From Lentimicrobiaceae bacterium (GTDB lineage Bacteria > Bacteroidota > Bacteroidia > Bacteroidales > WCHB1-69), in the NCBI GenBank assembly GCA_009787675.1, contig WQSU01000016.1:1-16892 (forward strand): a DNA stretch of 16,892 bases, in the 5' to 3' direction. Under the pieces are notes generated by a model. The model was given only the letters and a program-made list of their open reading frames with translations. It searched no databases and was not told the origin of the DNA. The position numbers and the translations under genes are program-made. Below, piece by piece: positions 1 through 7,145 of this stretch (position 1 is the stretch's first letter; the number at the start of each line of letters is the position of its first letter).

Positions 1-146
1 TTTCGGTAGGTCCCCACTTGCATTATGAAGTTTGGAAAAACGGAAAAGCCGTAAATCCCGTACATTTTTTTACAAGCGACATTACCCCCGAAGAATACAA
101 CGCCATTCTGGAGTCTTCTAAAAAAATTAATCAGGCTTTATCTTAA
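1..146 (+). CDS. M23 family metallopeptidase, C-terminal fragment (5' end outside window)
   Basis: Only the last 47 codons are present; the reading frame enters at position 3 and stops at 144-146. The fragment begins with the final M23/LytM motif GPHLHYEVW, followed by NGKAVNPVHFF, which is the usual end of the peptidase fold, and then a short helical tail (ITPEEYNAILESSKKINQ). The HLH motif supplies the catalytic His and a zinc-ligand His, so this copy looks catalytically intact at this end. Enzymes of this family cut peptide cross-links in peptidoglycan in the periplasm. The next gene, only 9 nt downstream, is a second M23 protein, so the two are probably co-transcribed paralogues. The rest of the domain and any membrane anchor lie outside the window. 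Confidence 0.9.
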   Translation, partial: SVGPHLHYEVWKNGKAVNPVHFFTSDITPEEYNAILESSKKINQALS

Positions 147-155
147 TAGGTTATC

Positions 156-1052
156 ATGGATATAAAAAATATTAAATCTTTCTTGAAAATATTAAGAAAA
201 TATTGGAAGCATCGTTTTTGGCTTATCATCAGAAATGAAGAGAACCTTTCTGATGTTTTTAGCCTCAAGTTAACCCCGAGAAGAATTTTTGTGTTAGGCG
301 TCGTATTCTCTTTAGCCCTTATTATGCTTACGGCAGTTCTTATTGCCTTTACGCCGTTGCGCGTATATGTACCAGGATATACAAACCCTATTGAATACAA
401 ATTATATAGAAAAGTGCTTGCCCGTGTGGATTCTTTAGAAAAAATAAATGACTTAAACAGTATCTATTTGAATAATTTCTACAATGTTATCAATGAGATT
501 GTGGTCTATAAAGAAATGGATGCACAGATGGAGGGAGTTTCTCAAAAAAGGATTACAGAAAAAGAGAAAGCGGAACAAGCCGCCCAACAGGTAAATGATG
601 CTGCAGAACAGATATTAATGGAAATTGCTGAAAGAAGTACTAAAATACATATTCCATTAACCCAGCATATTTCATATCCAACCTTTGCTTTTACTATGCC
701 GGCATTAGGAAAGATTACTAAACAGTTTTCTATTCAGGATAAACATTTTGGCATAGATATTGAAAATGAGAAAGGAGCGCTCATTACTGCCATTGCTGAC
801 GGCGTAGTAATCAGCGTTGAAACTTCTGAAAAAGAAGGTAAAATCATTGTTATTCAACATGGTGGAAATATCGTTTCACAATATAAAAACTTAGACTTTT
901 TATTAAAAAATAGAGGCGACAAAGTTAAATCGGGAGACCCTATTGCTACTATGGGAAATGCAGATCATGAATCTCAAAAACCATACTTGCATTTTGAAAT
1001 TTGGTATAATGGAACCCCTGTTAATCCCGTAGATTATTTCATTGGAAATTGA
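156..1052 (+). CDS. Membrane-anchored M23/LytM protein with degenerate catalytic motif (YLH)
   Basis: The protein has 298 aa: a cytoplasmic N-terminus of about 43 residues, one membrane helix at about 44-66, the family hallmark AFTPLRVYVPGY just after it, a charged helical, probably coiled-coil stretch at about 85-160, and a LytM domain at about 180-295. The zinc ligands H197 and D201 (KHFGID) and H279 are present. The HxH motif, however, reads Y277-L278-H279 (KPYLHFEIW), so the residue that acts as catalytic base in LytM-type enzymes is Tyr; the codon TAC at 984-986 is one transition from CAC. Zinc may still bind, but hydrolysis is unlikely. Degenerate LytM proteins such as EnvC and NlpD activate cell-wall amidases, which is my inference for this one. 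It lies 9 nt after another M23 gene that keeps HLH and 27 nt before the next gene, so an operon is likely. The start ATG at 156 is the only one giving the complete N-terminal region. Confidence 0.9.
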   Translation: MDIKNIKSFLKILRKYWKHRFWLIIRNEENLSDVFSLKLTPRRIFVLGVVFSLALIMLTAVLIAFTPLRVYVPGYTNPIEYKLYRKVLARVDSLEKINDLNSIYLNNFYNVINEIVVYKEMDAQMEGVSQKRITEKEKAEQAAQQVNDAAEQILMEIAERSTKIHIPLTQHISYPTFAFTMPALGKITKQFSIQDKHFGIDIENEKGALITAIADGVVISVETSEKEGKIIVIQHGGNIVSQYKNLDFLLKNRGDKVKSGDPIATMGNADHESQKPYLHFEIWYNGTPVNPVDYFIGN

Positions 1053-1079
1053 TAACACTTTAATAAACTTATATTTAAC

Positions 1080-1619
1080 ATGGAAAAAGAATTAACTGTT
1101 GGTACAAGAATTGATCATCCAAAATATGGTGAAGGTATTATTAGCCAAAACAATCCTTTAACTTATAAAGTTATTTTTGTTAGAGGCGGTGAAATCGAAT
1201 TTTCAAAACTCAATGTTCAATTTGATGTTATAGAAGAAGTTGAAGCATCGGAAGAACAAAAAACCGGCATCAATATCAAAGAGATTGAGATGATGTTAAA
1301 GTATGTTTTGGATCGATTTAACGGATTGGAATATAAGGTGGAACTTGGAAAAAAATGGCAAGGCGGAGTCATGATCCTGCAACCTGCCAATACGGAATTA
1401 AAACCTAAAGAGATTCCTGTCGAAGTTTTTTTTCATAAAATTGTCATGATGCGCGACAGATTACGTGTTTTGGAACAAAATATTAATAGCCACGCTGAAC
1501 TGTCGGATGAGGAGAAGATAAATCTACAACAGTATATTACAAAATGCTATGGCACGATGACTACTTTTAATATTCTTTTTGATGAAAAAGAGGATTTTTT
1601 TATAGGCTCAAAACTATAG
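1080..1619 (+). CDS. Conserved Bacteroidota protein with UvrD-C/Tudor-like N-terminus
   Basis: The protein has 179 aa and no signal peptide or membrane segment. Residues 7-50 (VGTRIDHPKYGEGIIS, then a short beta-rich stretch YKVIFVRGGEIEFSK) resemble the small Tudor-like fold at the C-terminus of UvrD/PcrA helicases, with its V-x-H-x-x-[FY]-G-x-G-x-[VI] motif; in UvrD and Mfd-like contexts such folds contact RNA polymerase or nucleic acid. Residues 65-179 are mostly helical, with a well-ordered segment IPVEVFFHKIVMMRDRLRVLEQ and NLQQYITKCYG that has the look of a conserved family signature. No catalytic residues are evident. The function is unknown to me; binding to RNA polymerase or nucleic acid is speculation from the N-terminal motif. 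It follows the M23 gene by 27 nt in the same direction and probably shares its transcript. Confidence 0.8.
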   Translation: MEKELTVGTRIDHPKYGEGIISQNNPLTYKVIFVRGGEIEFSKLNVQFDVIEEVEASEEQKTGINIKEIEMMLKYVLDRFNGLEYKVELGKKWQGGVMILQPANTELKPKEIPVEVFFHKIVMMRDRLRVLEQNINSHAELSDEEKINLQQYITKCYGTMTTFNILFDEKEDFFIGSKL

Positions 1620-1659
1620 GGTTTTAACTGACAGCTAAAGGAGAGGATAAAAAACAAAA

Positions 1660-1678
1660 GGCTTTAGCCAACGGCAAT
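1660..1678 (-). repeat. Dispersed 19-bp palindromic-repeat copy 1
   Basis: GGCTTTAGCCAACGGCAAT matches the reverse complement of 5974-5992 at 17 of 19 positions. Its core GGCTTTAGCC can form a 4-bp hairpin, and CTTTAGC (1662-1668) can also pair with GCTAAAG at 1634-1640. Both copies lie in intergenic DNA just downstream of a stop codon. This is a REP-like intergenic element; no transposase is nearby. Confidence 0.6.
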
Positions 1679-1792
1679 AGATCATTTTTTCATGGATAAA
1701 TATCCATCTTGGGTAATCACTGTGTTTAGGTTGCGATTCTAATGAAAGGATTTAGTGCAAAACAACGCTAAAGAAAACTATAAGCGCTATTT

Positions 1793-1837
1793 CCTTTGCG
1801 CACATTGCGTAAATTCTTTGCGTTCTTTGCGGTTAAA
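1793..1837. repeat. TTTGCG-rich degenerate tandem motif
   Basis: Three TTTGCG and one ATTGCG unit occur at irregular 9-13 bp spacing (units at 1795, 1804, 1817 and 1826), ending in CTTTGCGGTTAAA. The same hexamer recurs at 2172 and 2202. I recall similar intergenic tracts in other Bacteroidota, but this cannot be confirmed here. No coding potential is seen. Confidence 0.5.
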
Positions 1838-1900
1838 AATTTAATGAAAAAAATGAAAAATGAGGTTGTTTGGTTGTGGGACTAATATACAAATACAACG

Positions 1901-1922
1901 ACAAATCCTGAAAAGGAGTTTA
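1901..1922 (+). repeat. Small imperfect hairpin, TCCT-GAAA-AGGA
   Basis: The inverted repeat AAATCCT / AGGAGTT flanks a GAAA loop, with one A-G mismatch. It resembles the 'CCTGAAAGG' type of short hairpin I associate with intergenic repeats of Bacteroidota. It is not followed by a T-tract and is not at a gene end, so it is unlikely to be a terminator. Confidence 0.35.
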
Positions 1923-2251
1923 AAAATGTTGTAAGATTGAAAACTTTCACAACCGTAATTGGAGCCCTGTCTGGAATGTTTGATTTGAATCTACAATACA
2001 CGCGTTTTTTTACTTGTAAAGTGGGGATACCCTTAGAATTTGAGTTTTGTGCATATTCTGGTTATGGAATGAGGTTTTCTTTGTTAACCAGCTTTGGTAA
2101 CGCACCGTCAAATGAGGGGGCTTTTTCTTAATGGTCTTGCTGGAGTAGTGGTTATTATGGGATATTCGGGGTTTGCGGCAAACGTTAACCAACAACGTAA
2201 CTTTGCGGATTTCAATAGATTTCGGGTTTGCATTCTAATTTTTCTCTTGTT

Positions 2252-2638
2252 TTAGGGGGGGGCAAAACAGGAGAATCCTATTTTAAAAAATTTCTGTTCT
2301 CTCCCATTCGTTACCCCAATAATTTCGGCATTCAACGTTTGGTTGTACCTTCCTGCTTGATCTAAAACCTCTTGTGTTAAAGGGATATGTGGAGCTTTAC
2401 ATTCTACCACCATCCAGGGTTTAGCATCTTTATACACTACGATATCGTAACGCTTCGTAAGTCCGTTCACAGTGATTTGCCGCTCTACCGAAATATGGGA
2501 AGCCGGTACATTTAATTCATTGATTAATTGTAGAATAAAAAATTGTCTTACTTTCTCCTCTTCGGTAAAAGTTACCCATTTTTTGCGAATAGGATCAAAT
2601 ACTTGTTCAACGTTATTCTGAGTTCGGAGTTTTAGCAT
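2252..2638 (-). CDS. HsdR N-terminal-domain (PD-(D/E)xK) protein, probably C-terminally altered
   Basis: The 128-aa protein matches the small 'type I restriction enzyme R N-terminal domain' family (HSDR_N_2) common as a stand-alone gene in Bacteroidota: FDPIRKKWV near the N-terminus, then the nuclease-fold core with E52 (SVERQI), D65 (KRYDIVVY), E79-C80-K81 (WMVVECKA), and QAGRYNQTL and VTNG further on. D65, E79 and K81 form the PD-(D/E)xK triad, so a DNA-cleaving fold is present, although the cellular role of the solitary form is not known to me. No methylase or specificity subunit is nearby. The last residues (FSCFAPP) are read through a run of eight C (G8 on the plus strand, 2255-2262) straight into the stop; relatives that I recall run somewhat longer, so a slip or sequencing indel may have cut the end. 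It starts 26 nt after the phosphate transporter and is probably co-transcribed with it. Confidence 0.8.
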   Translation of the reverse strand: MLKLRTQNNVEQVFDPIRKKWVTFTEEEKVRQFFILQLINELNVPASHISVERQITVNGLTKRYDIVVYKDAKPWMVVECKAPHIPLTQEVLDQAGRYNQTLNAEIIGVTNGREQKFFKIGFSCFAPP

Positions 2639-2664
2639 AAAGGAAGATTCATAGCGTAAAGCAA

Positions 2665-4932
2665 TTAACTGTCCTCCTGCAGCTTTCTGTTCACTTTCAA
2701 CAAGTTCATTGTATATGAAACAATATTTTGCGTTTCCTGCACAATGCTGATATAAACCATACTCACTTTGGTGCTTGCCTGATTGATCTGAATACGTTTT
2801 AATTGGCGGCGTTTCATTTCGGCAAATTGATTTGTTAAGTCTTTATTGTTGATAAACAAATCTTTTCGTGCTTCATAATCACCGGTTTCGATGATTCTGA
2901 TGGCTTCTTGCAAGAAAGAGGTTACGCTTTGAGTGGTTTCACGCAGTTCAGCTTTCTGTTCTTCATCAAGTGGGTTGAAATTGTTGTCAATATGTTCTTC
3001 GCAAGCCACGCTCATGCGGGCAATGTCGTACACCAACTCCCCGATAAAGTCGTTTGCCTGATAGAAATAGAGCCCGCGTTCAAAAGCATCTGTGGCAGAG
3101 AGTTTTCTAATGCCGAGCGTTCCCATTCGTTTGATTTTCTTGACGTCATCTTTGTGGCTGTCGATTTTGGCGGATAGATTGCGTAAAGTTTTCACATCTT
3201 CATTACAGAAAGCATGCACCACCTGCTGATAGCGTTCTTTCAAATATCCTATGGTGTCTAAAGAGTTTTCTCTACAATATTTTCGCAATAAAACCAATGC
3301 TTTATTGGCGTCGTTGTTAATTAAAATATCGCCCATAATACGTGCGCTGTCCTCTTGTTTGTTTTTCTTGATAAATACAATTTGGTTATGTACAAGAATC
3401 ACGATAACCACTACAATAGTAATAATCAATGCAATGCCACCGCCAAACCATAAAACAACCAGCACCAAAGCCGTAATCATAAAAGCGGCAAAAGCGGTAA
3501 TGAACCAGCCGCCAATCACGTTAATTACGCCACTAACGCGATACACGGCGCTTTCTCTGCCCCATGCTTTGTCGGCAAGCGATGTACCCATAGCCACCAT
3601 AAAAGTTACATAAGTAGTTGAAAGAGGGAGTTTTAGTGACGTTCCCAATGCAATTAACAAACTGGCGATGATTAAACTGACAGAAGCGCGTATGAGGTCG
3701 AATGCAGCGCCATCTTCTAATTTAATTCCCTCACGGCTAAAGCGTTTATTCAACCAGCGTGAAATGGAATTGGGGGTGTTGTTGGCAACATAGGTATCCA
3801 TTCTTCGGGTGCCGCGCACAATATTTCGCGCCAACGCGGAAGAACTGAACATTTCCTCGCCTTCCCCCTGATTTGACAAACTTAACGATGTCTTTATTAC
3901 CTTTTTAGCTTTTTTAGAGAAGACGATAGTCAGCACCATGATGATACCCGAACCCACCAAAAAGTACCAAGGCGCAGCGTAGGCTGTGCCGCCGTTTTTC
4001 ACGGAAGCCAGCGCTGTCATCGGCTCCATCATGTCAATGCTGCCGCCTCCCGCGCCCATATAGGCTTGAAAGGCAGAGAATCCAGCCAGCGGAACGCCGA
4101 TAAAGTTCACGAGGTCGTTTCCGGCAAAGGCAAGCGCCAAGGCGAACGTTCCGGTGAGCACGATCACCTTTAGGATGTTCACTTTACACCAATATAAAAG
4201 TTGCATTAAAATGGTGAAAAAACCGAAACAGACTAATAGAATTTTTCCGGAATGTGCTAAAATATTGGCTTTAACCTCCGGCGTCATAAAGCCAACATCT
4301 TTCAACCCTTTTATCAACATAAAATAGATAATGGAAGTGATGGCAATGCCGCCGAAAATGGCAGCAAAATATTTCATATTTTTTTTGAAATCGAATGTAA
4401 ATATAATACGTACAATGTATTGCACAAAAGATCCGATAACAAATGCAATTGCCACAGAAAGGAAAATACCCAAAATAACCTGCAAGGCTTTGTCGGTATT
4501 TAACAGCATGGCGTAGGTATATTCGGGGTTGTTGAAAATTTTGATGGTCGCCATGGCGAATGTGGCGCCCAGCAACTCAAATATCAGCGATACTGTGGTT
4601 GAAGTGGGCAATCCCAGTGTGTTAAAAAGGTCTAAGAGAATGACATCTGTTAATATAGTGGCAATCAATATAAACATTATTTCCTTAAAGAAATAGTGTT
4701 GCGGCTGGAAGATCCCGTTTCGGGCTATCTCCATCATGCCGTTGCTAAAAATTGTTCCCACAAGGATGCCTAATGCGGCTACAGCAAGAATAGTTTTCAC
4801 TTTGCCGGCTTTGCTGCCGAGCGCCTGACTCAAGAAATTGGAGGCATCGTTAGCTACTCCAACCGTTAAATCGAAGATAGCCAAGCAAAAAAGAAAGCCA
4901 ATTAATAAAAAATAAAAGGTCTCAGTATTCAT
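2665..4932 (-). CDS. Inorganic phosphate transporter, PiT family, with PhoU-like C-terminal domain
   Basis: The 755-aa protein is a low-affinity, ion-coupled phosphate symporter of the inner membrane. The two inverted PiT signatures are visible: GVANDASNFLSQALGSKAG near residue 25 and AGNDLVNFIGVPLAGF near residue 270; the repeated helices with GLPTSTTVSLIFELLGA and LPLSTTYVTFMVAMGTSLA mark the corresponding halves. At least ten hydrophobic helices lie before residue about 514. Residues about 525-755 form a soluble helical domain that looks like the PhoU/DUF47 regulators found as separate genes in other phyla; the fused form of about 750 aa is normal for Bacteroidota. The start ATG at 4932 lies 23 nt downstream of a -7 promoter element. 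It is divergent from folD, and the nuclease-fold gene follows it by 26 nt. Confidence 0.95.
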   Translation of the reverse strand: MNTETFYFLLIGFLFCLAIFDLTVGVANDASNFLSQALGSKAGKVKTILAVAALGILVGTIFSNGMMEIARNGIFQPQHYFFKEIMFILIATILTDVILLDLFNTLGLPTSTTVSLIFELLGATFAMATIKIFNNPEYTYAMLLNTDKALQVILGIFLSVAIAFVIGSFVQYIVRIIFTFDFKKNMKYFAAIFGGIAITSIIYFMLIKGLKDVGFMTPEVKANILAHSGKILLVCFGFFTILMQLLYWCKVNILKVIVLTGTFALALAFAGNDLVNFIGVPLAGFSAFQAYMGAGGGSIDMMEPMTALASVKNGGTAYAAPWYFLVGSGIIMVLTIVFSKKAKKVIKTSLSLSNQGEGEEMFSSSALARNIVRGTRRMDTYVANNTPNSISRWLNKRFSREGIKLEDGAAFDLIRASVSLIIASLLIALGTSLKLPLSTTYVTFMVAMGTSLADKAWGRESAVYRVSGVINVIGGWFITAFAAFMITALVLVVLWFGGGIALIITIVVVIVILVHNQIVFIKKNKQEDSARIMGDILINNDANKALVLLRKYCRENSLDTIGYLKERYQQVVHAFCNEDVKTLRNLSAKIDSHKDDVKKIKRMGTLGIRKLSATDAFERGLYFYQANDFIGELVYDIARMSVACEEHIDNNFNPLDEEQKAELRETTQSVTSFLQEAIRIIETGDYEARKDLFINNKDLTNQFAEMKRRQLKRIQINQASTKVSMVYISIVQETQNIVSYTMNLLKVNRKLQEDS

Positions 4933-4955
4933 AGAATGAACAAAAAATTAAGCGG

Positions 4956-4963
4956 CAAATATA
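4956..4963 (-). promoter_or_regulatory. Bacteroidota -7 element for the PiT gene
   Basis: On the minus strand the sequence is TATATTTG, which fits TAnnTTTG exactly, followed by CCGC. It ends 23 nt before the PiT start codon. I do not see a convincing TTG at -33. Confidence 0.6.
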
Positions 4964-5048
4964 GAAAAAGTAGTGGATCGTTGTAACTGAAATTTAAAAA
5001 AATAAATTTGCTTTCATCTGTTCCTAATATCAACACTTTAAAACAGCA

Positions 5049-5080
5049 TTGTCGAAATTAGGAAAAAATCGCTACCTTTG
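5049..5080 (+). promoter_or_regulatory. Bacteroidota-type promoter for folD operon
   Basis: TTG at 5049-5051 (-33) and TACCTTTG at 5073-5080 (-7, TAnnTTTG) are separated by 21 nt. The start codon of folD is 19 nt after the -7 element, giving a leader of only about a dozen nucleotides. It is back to back with the PiT promoter. Confidence 0.7.
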
Positions 5081-5099
5081 CCGCCAATTTTAAAGTTTT

Positions 5100-5960
5100 A
5101 TGAAAATATTAAATGGGGCTGCTTTAGCCAAGAAAATAAAGTCGGTCTTAGCTATTGAAATAGAGTATTTAGTAAAAAAACATGAACGGGCGCCTAAACT
5201 CTGTATTGTGCTGGTGGGCGACGACCCCGCGAGTGCCTCTTATGTGAAAAGCAAGAAAAAATCGTGCAACGAAATCGGTATTTTGTGCGATTTGAACATT
5301 ATGCCCTTTTCTACCTCGCAAGATCAACTGTTAGCCTTAATAGAAACGCTGAACAACGACCCCGAAGTGGACGCTATTCTCGTGCAACTGCCTCTTCCTA
5401 AACATATTGACCAAAGCGTCATTTTACAAGCCATTGATTATAAAAAAGATGTGGACGGGTTGCACCCCATGAATGTTGGCTTGCTCAACATCTCCAACGA
5501 TGCCATTATTCCTTGTACTCCCAAAGGAATTTTGTCATTATTAAAGGCTGAGGATGTGTCTATTACTGGAAAACATTGTGTAGTTATCGGTAGAAGTAAT
5601 TTGGTGGGCAAACCTATGGCGCAGTTGATGTTGCGCGAGAACGCCTCTGTTACCGTTTGTCATTCTAAAACAAGAGATTTAGCCTATTTAACCCGACAGG
5701 GAGAGATTTTGATTATCGCCATTGGGCACCCTAACTTGGTGAACGCCGATATGCTGAAAGAGGGCGCAGTAGTAGTAGATGTAGGCATTAACAGCGTGGA
5801 CGGCAAGTTAGTAGGTGATATTTATAACAGCATTGACGTTACCAACATCGAAAAGAAGGCGGCAGCCATCACACCCGTACCGGGCGGCGTAGGTCCTATG
5901 ACAATCGCCTCATTATTAGAGAATGTAGTAGAAATCTATAAAAAAAGAGTAATTAAGTGA
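5100..5960 (+). CDS. folD: Bifunctional methylenetetrahydrofolate dehydrogenase / methenyltetrahydrofolate cyclohydrolase
   Basis: The 286-aa cytoplasmic enzyme interconverts 5,10-methylene-, 5,10-methenyl- and 10-formyl-tetrahydrofolate, supplying one-carbon units for purine and formyl-Met synthesis. Family signatures are complete: DDPASASYVKSKKKSCNEIG with Y48 and K52 in the positions of the catalytic Tyr and Lys of E. coli FolD; KDVDGLHPMN; the dinucleotide-binding GRSNLVGKPMAQLM near 164-177; and the C-terminal TPVPGGVGPMTI. Length is standard. ATG at 5100 is 19 nt after a -7 promoter element, and no Shine-Dalgarno is seen, as usual in this phylum. It is the first gene of a run of four plus-strand genes; the next begins 57 nt downstream, beyond a small palindromic repeat. 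Confidence 0.97.
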   Translation: MKILNGAALAKKIKSVLAIEIEYLVKKHERAPKLCIVLVGDDPASASYVKSKKKSCNEIGILCDLNIMPFSTSQDQLLALIETLNNDPEVDAILVQLPLPKHIDQSVILQAIDYKKDVDGLHPMNVGLLNISNDAIIPCTPKGILSLLKAEDVSITGKHCVVIGRSNLVGKPMAQLMLRENASVTVCHSKTRDLAYLTRQGEILIIAIGHPNLVNADMLKEGAVVVDVGINSVDGKLVGDIYNSIDVTNIEKKAAAITPVPGGVGPMTIASLLENVVEIYKKRVIK

Positions 5961-5973
5961 TTTTTATTATTTA

Positions 5974-5994
5974 ATTGCCGTTGGCTTCAGCCAA
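5974..5994 (+). repeat. Dispersed palindromic-repeat copy 2, between folD and nif3
   Basis: ATTGCCGTTGGCTTCAGCC (5974-5992) is 17/19 identical to the reverse complement of 1660-1678. TTGGCTTCAGCCAA (5981-5994) is a perfect 6-bp inverted repeat around TC. It starts 14 nt after the folD stop. It could attenuate read-through into the next gene, but there is no T-tract directly after it, so I do not call a terminator. Confidence 0.6.
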
Positions 5995-6017
5995 CAGACA
6001 AAAAAAATCAAAACATT

Positions 6018-7115
6018 ATGCAAATCAAAGAAGTCATTCATTTTTTAGAACAAAAATTCCCCTTGCATTGGCAGGAAGATTTTGACAATTGCGGCGTTCA
6101 GTGCGGCGATATTACACGAGATATTACCGGCATTGTAGTGTGTTTCGACATGAGCGAAGCCGTTATTGATGAGGCGATTACCAAAGGCGCCAATATGGTG
6201 GTTTCACATCATCCCATCATTTATAAAAATGGTCTTAGAAAAATTGAACCAAACAACCGCGTAGGAAAAATTATCATTAAAGCATTGGAAAACAAAGTTT
6301 TACTTTATTCCATGCACACCAATATTGATAGCGGCACGGCAGGCGGCAATGTACTTTTTGCCCAAAAATTGGAATTACAAAAACTTTCTGTTTTGTCGCC
6401 CAAAGAAAGTCAATTTTGTAAATTGGTGGTTTTTGTACCTTCTGAAAACAGTGTGATGTTGAAAGAATCCTTGTTTCGTGTGGGCTGTGGCAACATTGGT
6501 AATTATTCGCACTGCAGTTTCTCTTGCGAAGGGCTCGGCTCTTTTAAGCCGCTGTCGGGTGCACATCCACACATTGGAACACCCAATCGCATTGAAAGAG
6601 TGGAAGAAGAACGTATTGAAATCATCTTTTCCAAAAATAAAAAACGCCAAGTAATTGAAACTCTGTATCAAAACCACCCTTATGAAGAGCCGGCATTTGA
6701 TATTATTGCCTTGGAAAACCAAGACAGAAACGTGGGATTGGGGCGAATCGGCGTGTTGCCAAAACCTATTTTGGCTAAGGATTTTATTCACTATGTAAAA
6801 GAAAAACTGAATCTTGATTTTGTGAAATTTTCAGGTGATTGTAATGCGGAAATTAAAAAAGTGGCGGTTTGTGGCGGTGGCGGCGCATCGTTCGTTACCG
6901 ATGCTCTGGCGGCAGGTGCGGATGCCTTTATTACCGGCGACTTGAAATATCACGATTTTTTCATTCCTGAAAACAAAATGCTGCTTATTGACATCGGACA
7001 CTTTGAGGGTGAGCACTTTATACGAGAAATAATATTTTCACTTTTAAAAGAAAATTTTAATACTTTTGCCACCCATTTTACGGAAGCAGAATTTCCGATA
7101 GTAAACAAAGCATAA
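6018..7115 (+). CDS. NIF3/YqfO-type dinuclear metal-centre protein with CutA/PII-like insert
   Basis: The 365-aa protein belongs to the Nif3-like hexameric family. Metal-binding positions are all present: H64-H65 in VVSHHPIIYKNG, D104 in HTNID, and H328 and E332 in GHFEGEHF. Between the two halves, residues about 133-237 form the extra PII/CutA-like domain of the long YqfO form, recognisable from KLVVFVPSE, NIGNYSHCSF, a PHIG motif, IERVEEERIE and NHPYEEPAFDI. The length is that of the long form; the short YbgI form has about 250 aa. Annotations as 'GTP cyclohydrolase I type 2' exist in databases, but the physiological substrate remains uncertain. A zinc-ribbon protein gene follows by 30 nt; this pairing recurs in unrelated bacteria and suggests a shared function. 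Confidence 0.93.
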   Translation: MQIKEVIHFLEQKFPLHWQEDFDNCGVQCGDITRDITGIVVCFDMSEAVIDEAITKGANMVVSHHPIIYKNGLRKIEPNNRVGKIIIKALENKVLLYSMHTNIDSGTAGGNVLFAQKLELQKLSVLSPKESQFCKLVVFVPSENSVMLKESLFRVGCGNIGNYSHCSFSCEGLGSFKPLSGAHPHIGTPNRIERVEEERIEIIFSKNKKRQVIETLYQNHPYEEPAFDIIALENQDRNVGLGRIGVLPKPILAKDFIHYVKEKLNLDFVKFSGDCNAEIKKVAVCGGGGASFVTDALAAGADAFITGDLKYHDFFIPENKMLLIDIGHFEGEHFIREIIFSLLKENFNTFATHFTEAEFPIVNKA

Positions 7116-7145
7116 ACATAACGACATTATCCAAAAATAAACATT

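Larger units (their letters stand above)
1620..2251. other. Gene-free 630-bp interval with repeat remnants
   Basis: No credible gene is seen. Open frames of about 60 codons exist on both strands around 1937-2195 but start at TTG or lack any recognisable sequence. The interval holds a copy of a dispersed 19-bp motif (1660-1678), a cluster of TTTGCG motifs (1793-1837, again at 2172-2177 and 2202-2207), a small hairpin (1901-1922) and a perfect 6-bp palindrome GTTTGCGGCAAAC (2171-2183). It separates the M23 operon from the end of a minus-strand operon, so it is a convergent intergenic region where such remnants accumulate. Confidence 0.6.

Noticed and set aside
1937..2195. Open frames of about 60 codons on both strands in the intergenic region
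   Set aside because: The plus-strand one needs a TTG start and neither shows recognisable domains, composition or promoter context of a gene.
2252..2638. A type I restriction-modification system
   Set aside because: Only the N-terminal nuclease-fold domain is present as a small protein; no helicase part, methylase or specificity subunit is nearby.
3251..3613. Antisense frame of 120 codons opposite the phosphate transporter
   Set aside because: It mirrors the hydrophobic helices of the PiT gene and has no independent features.
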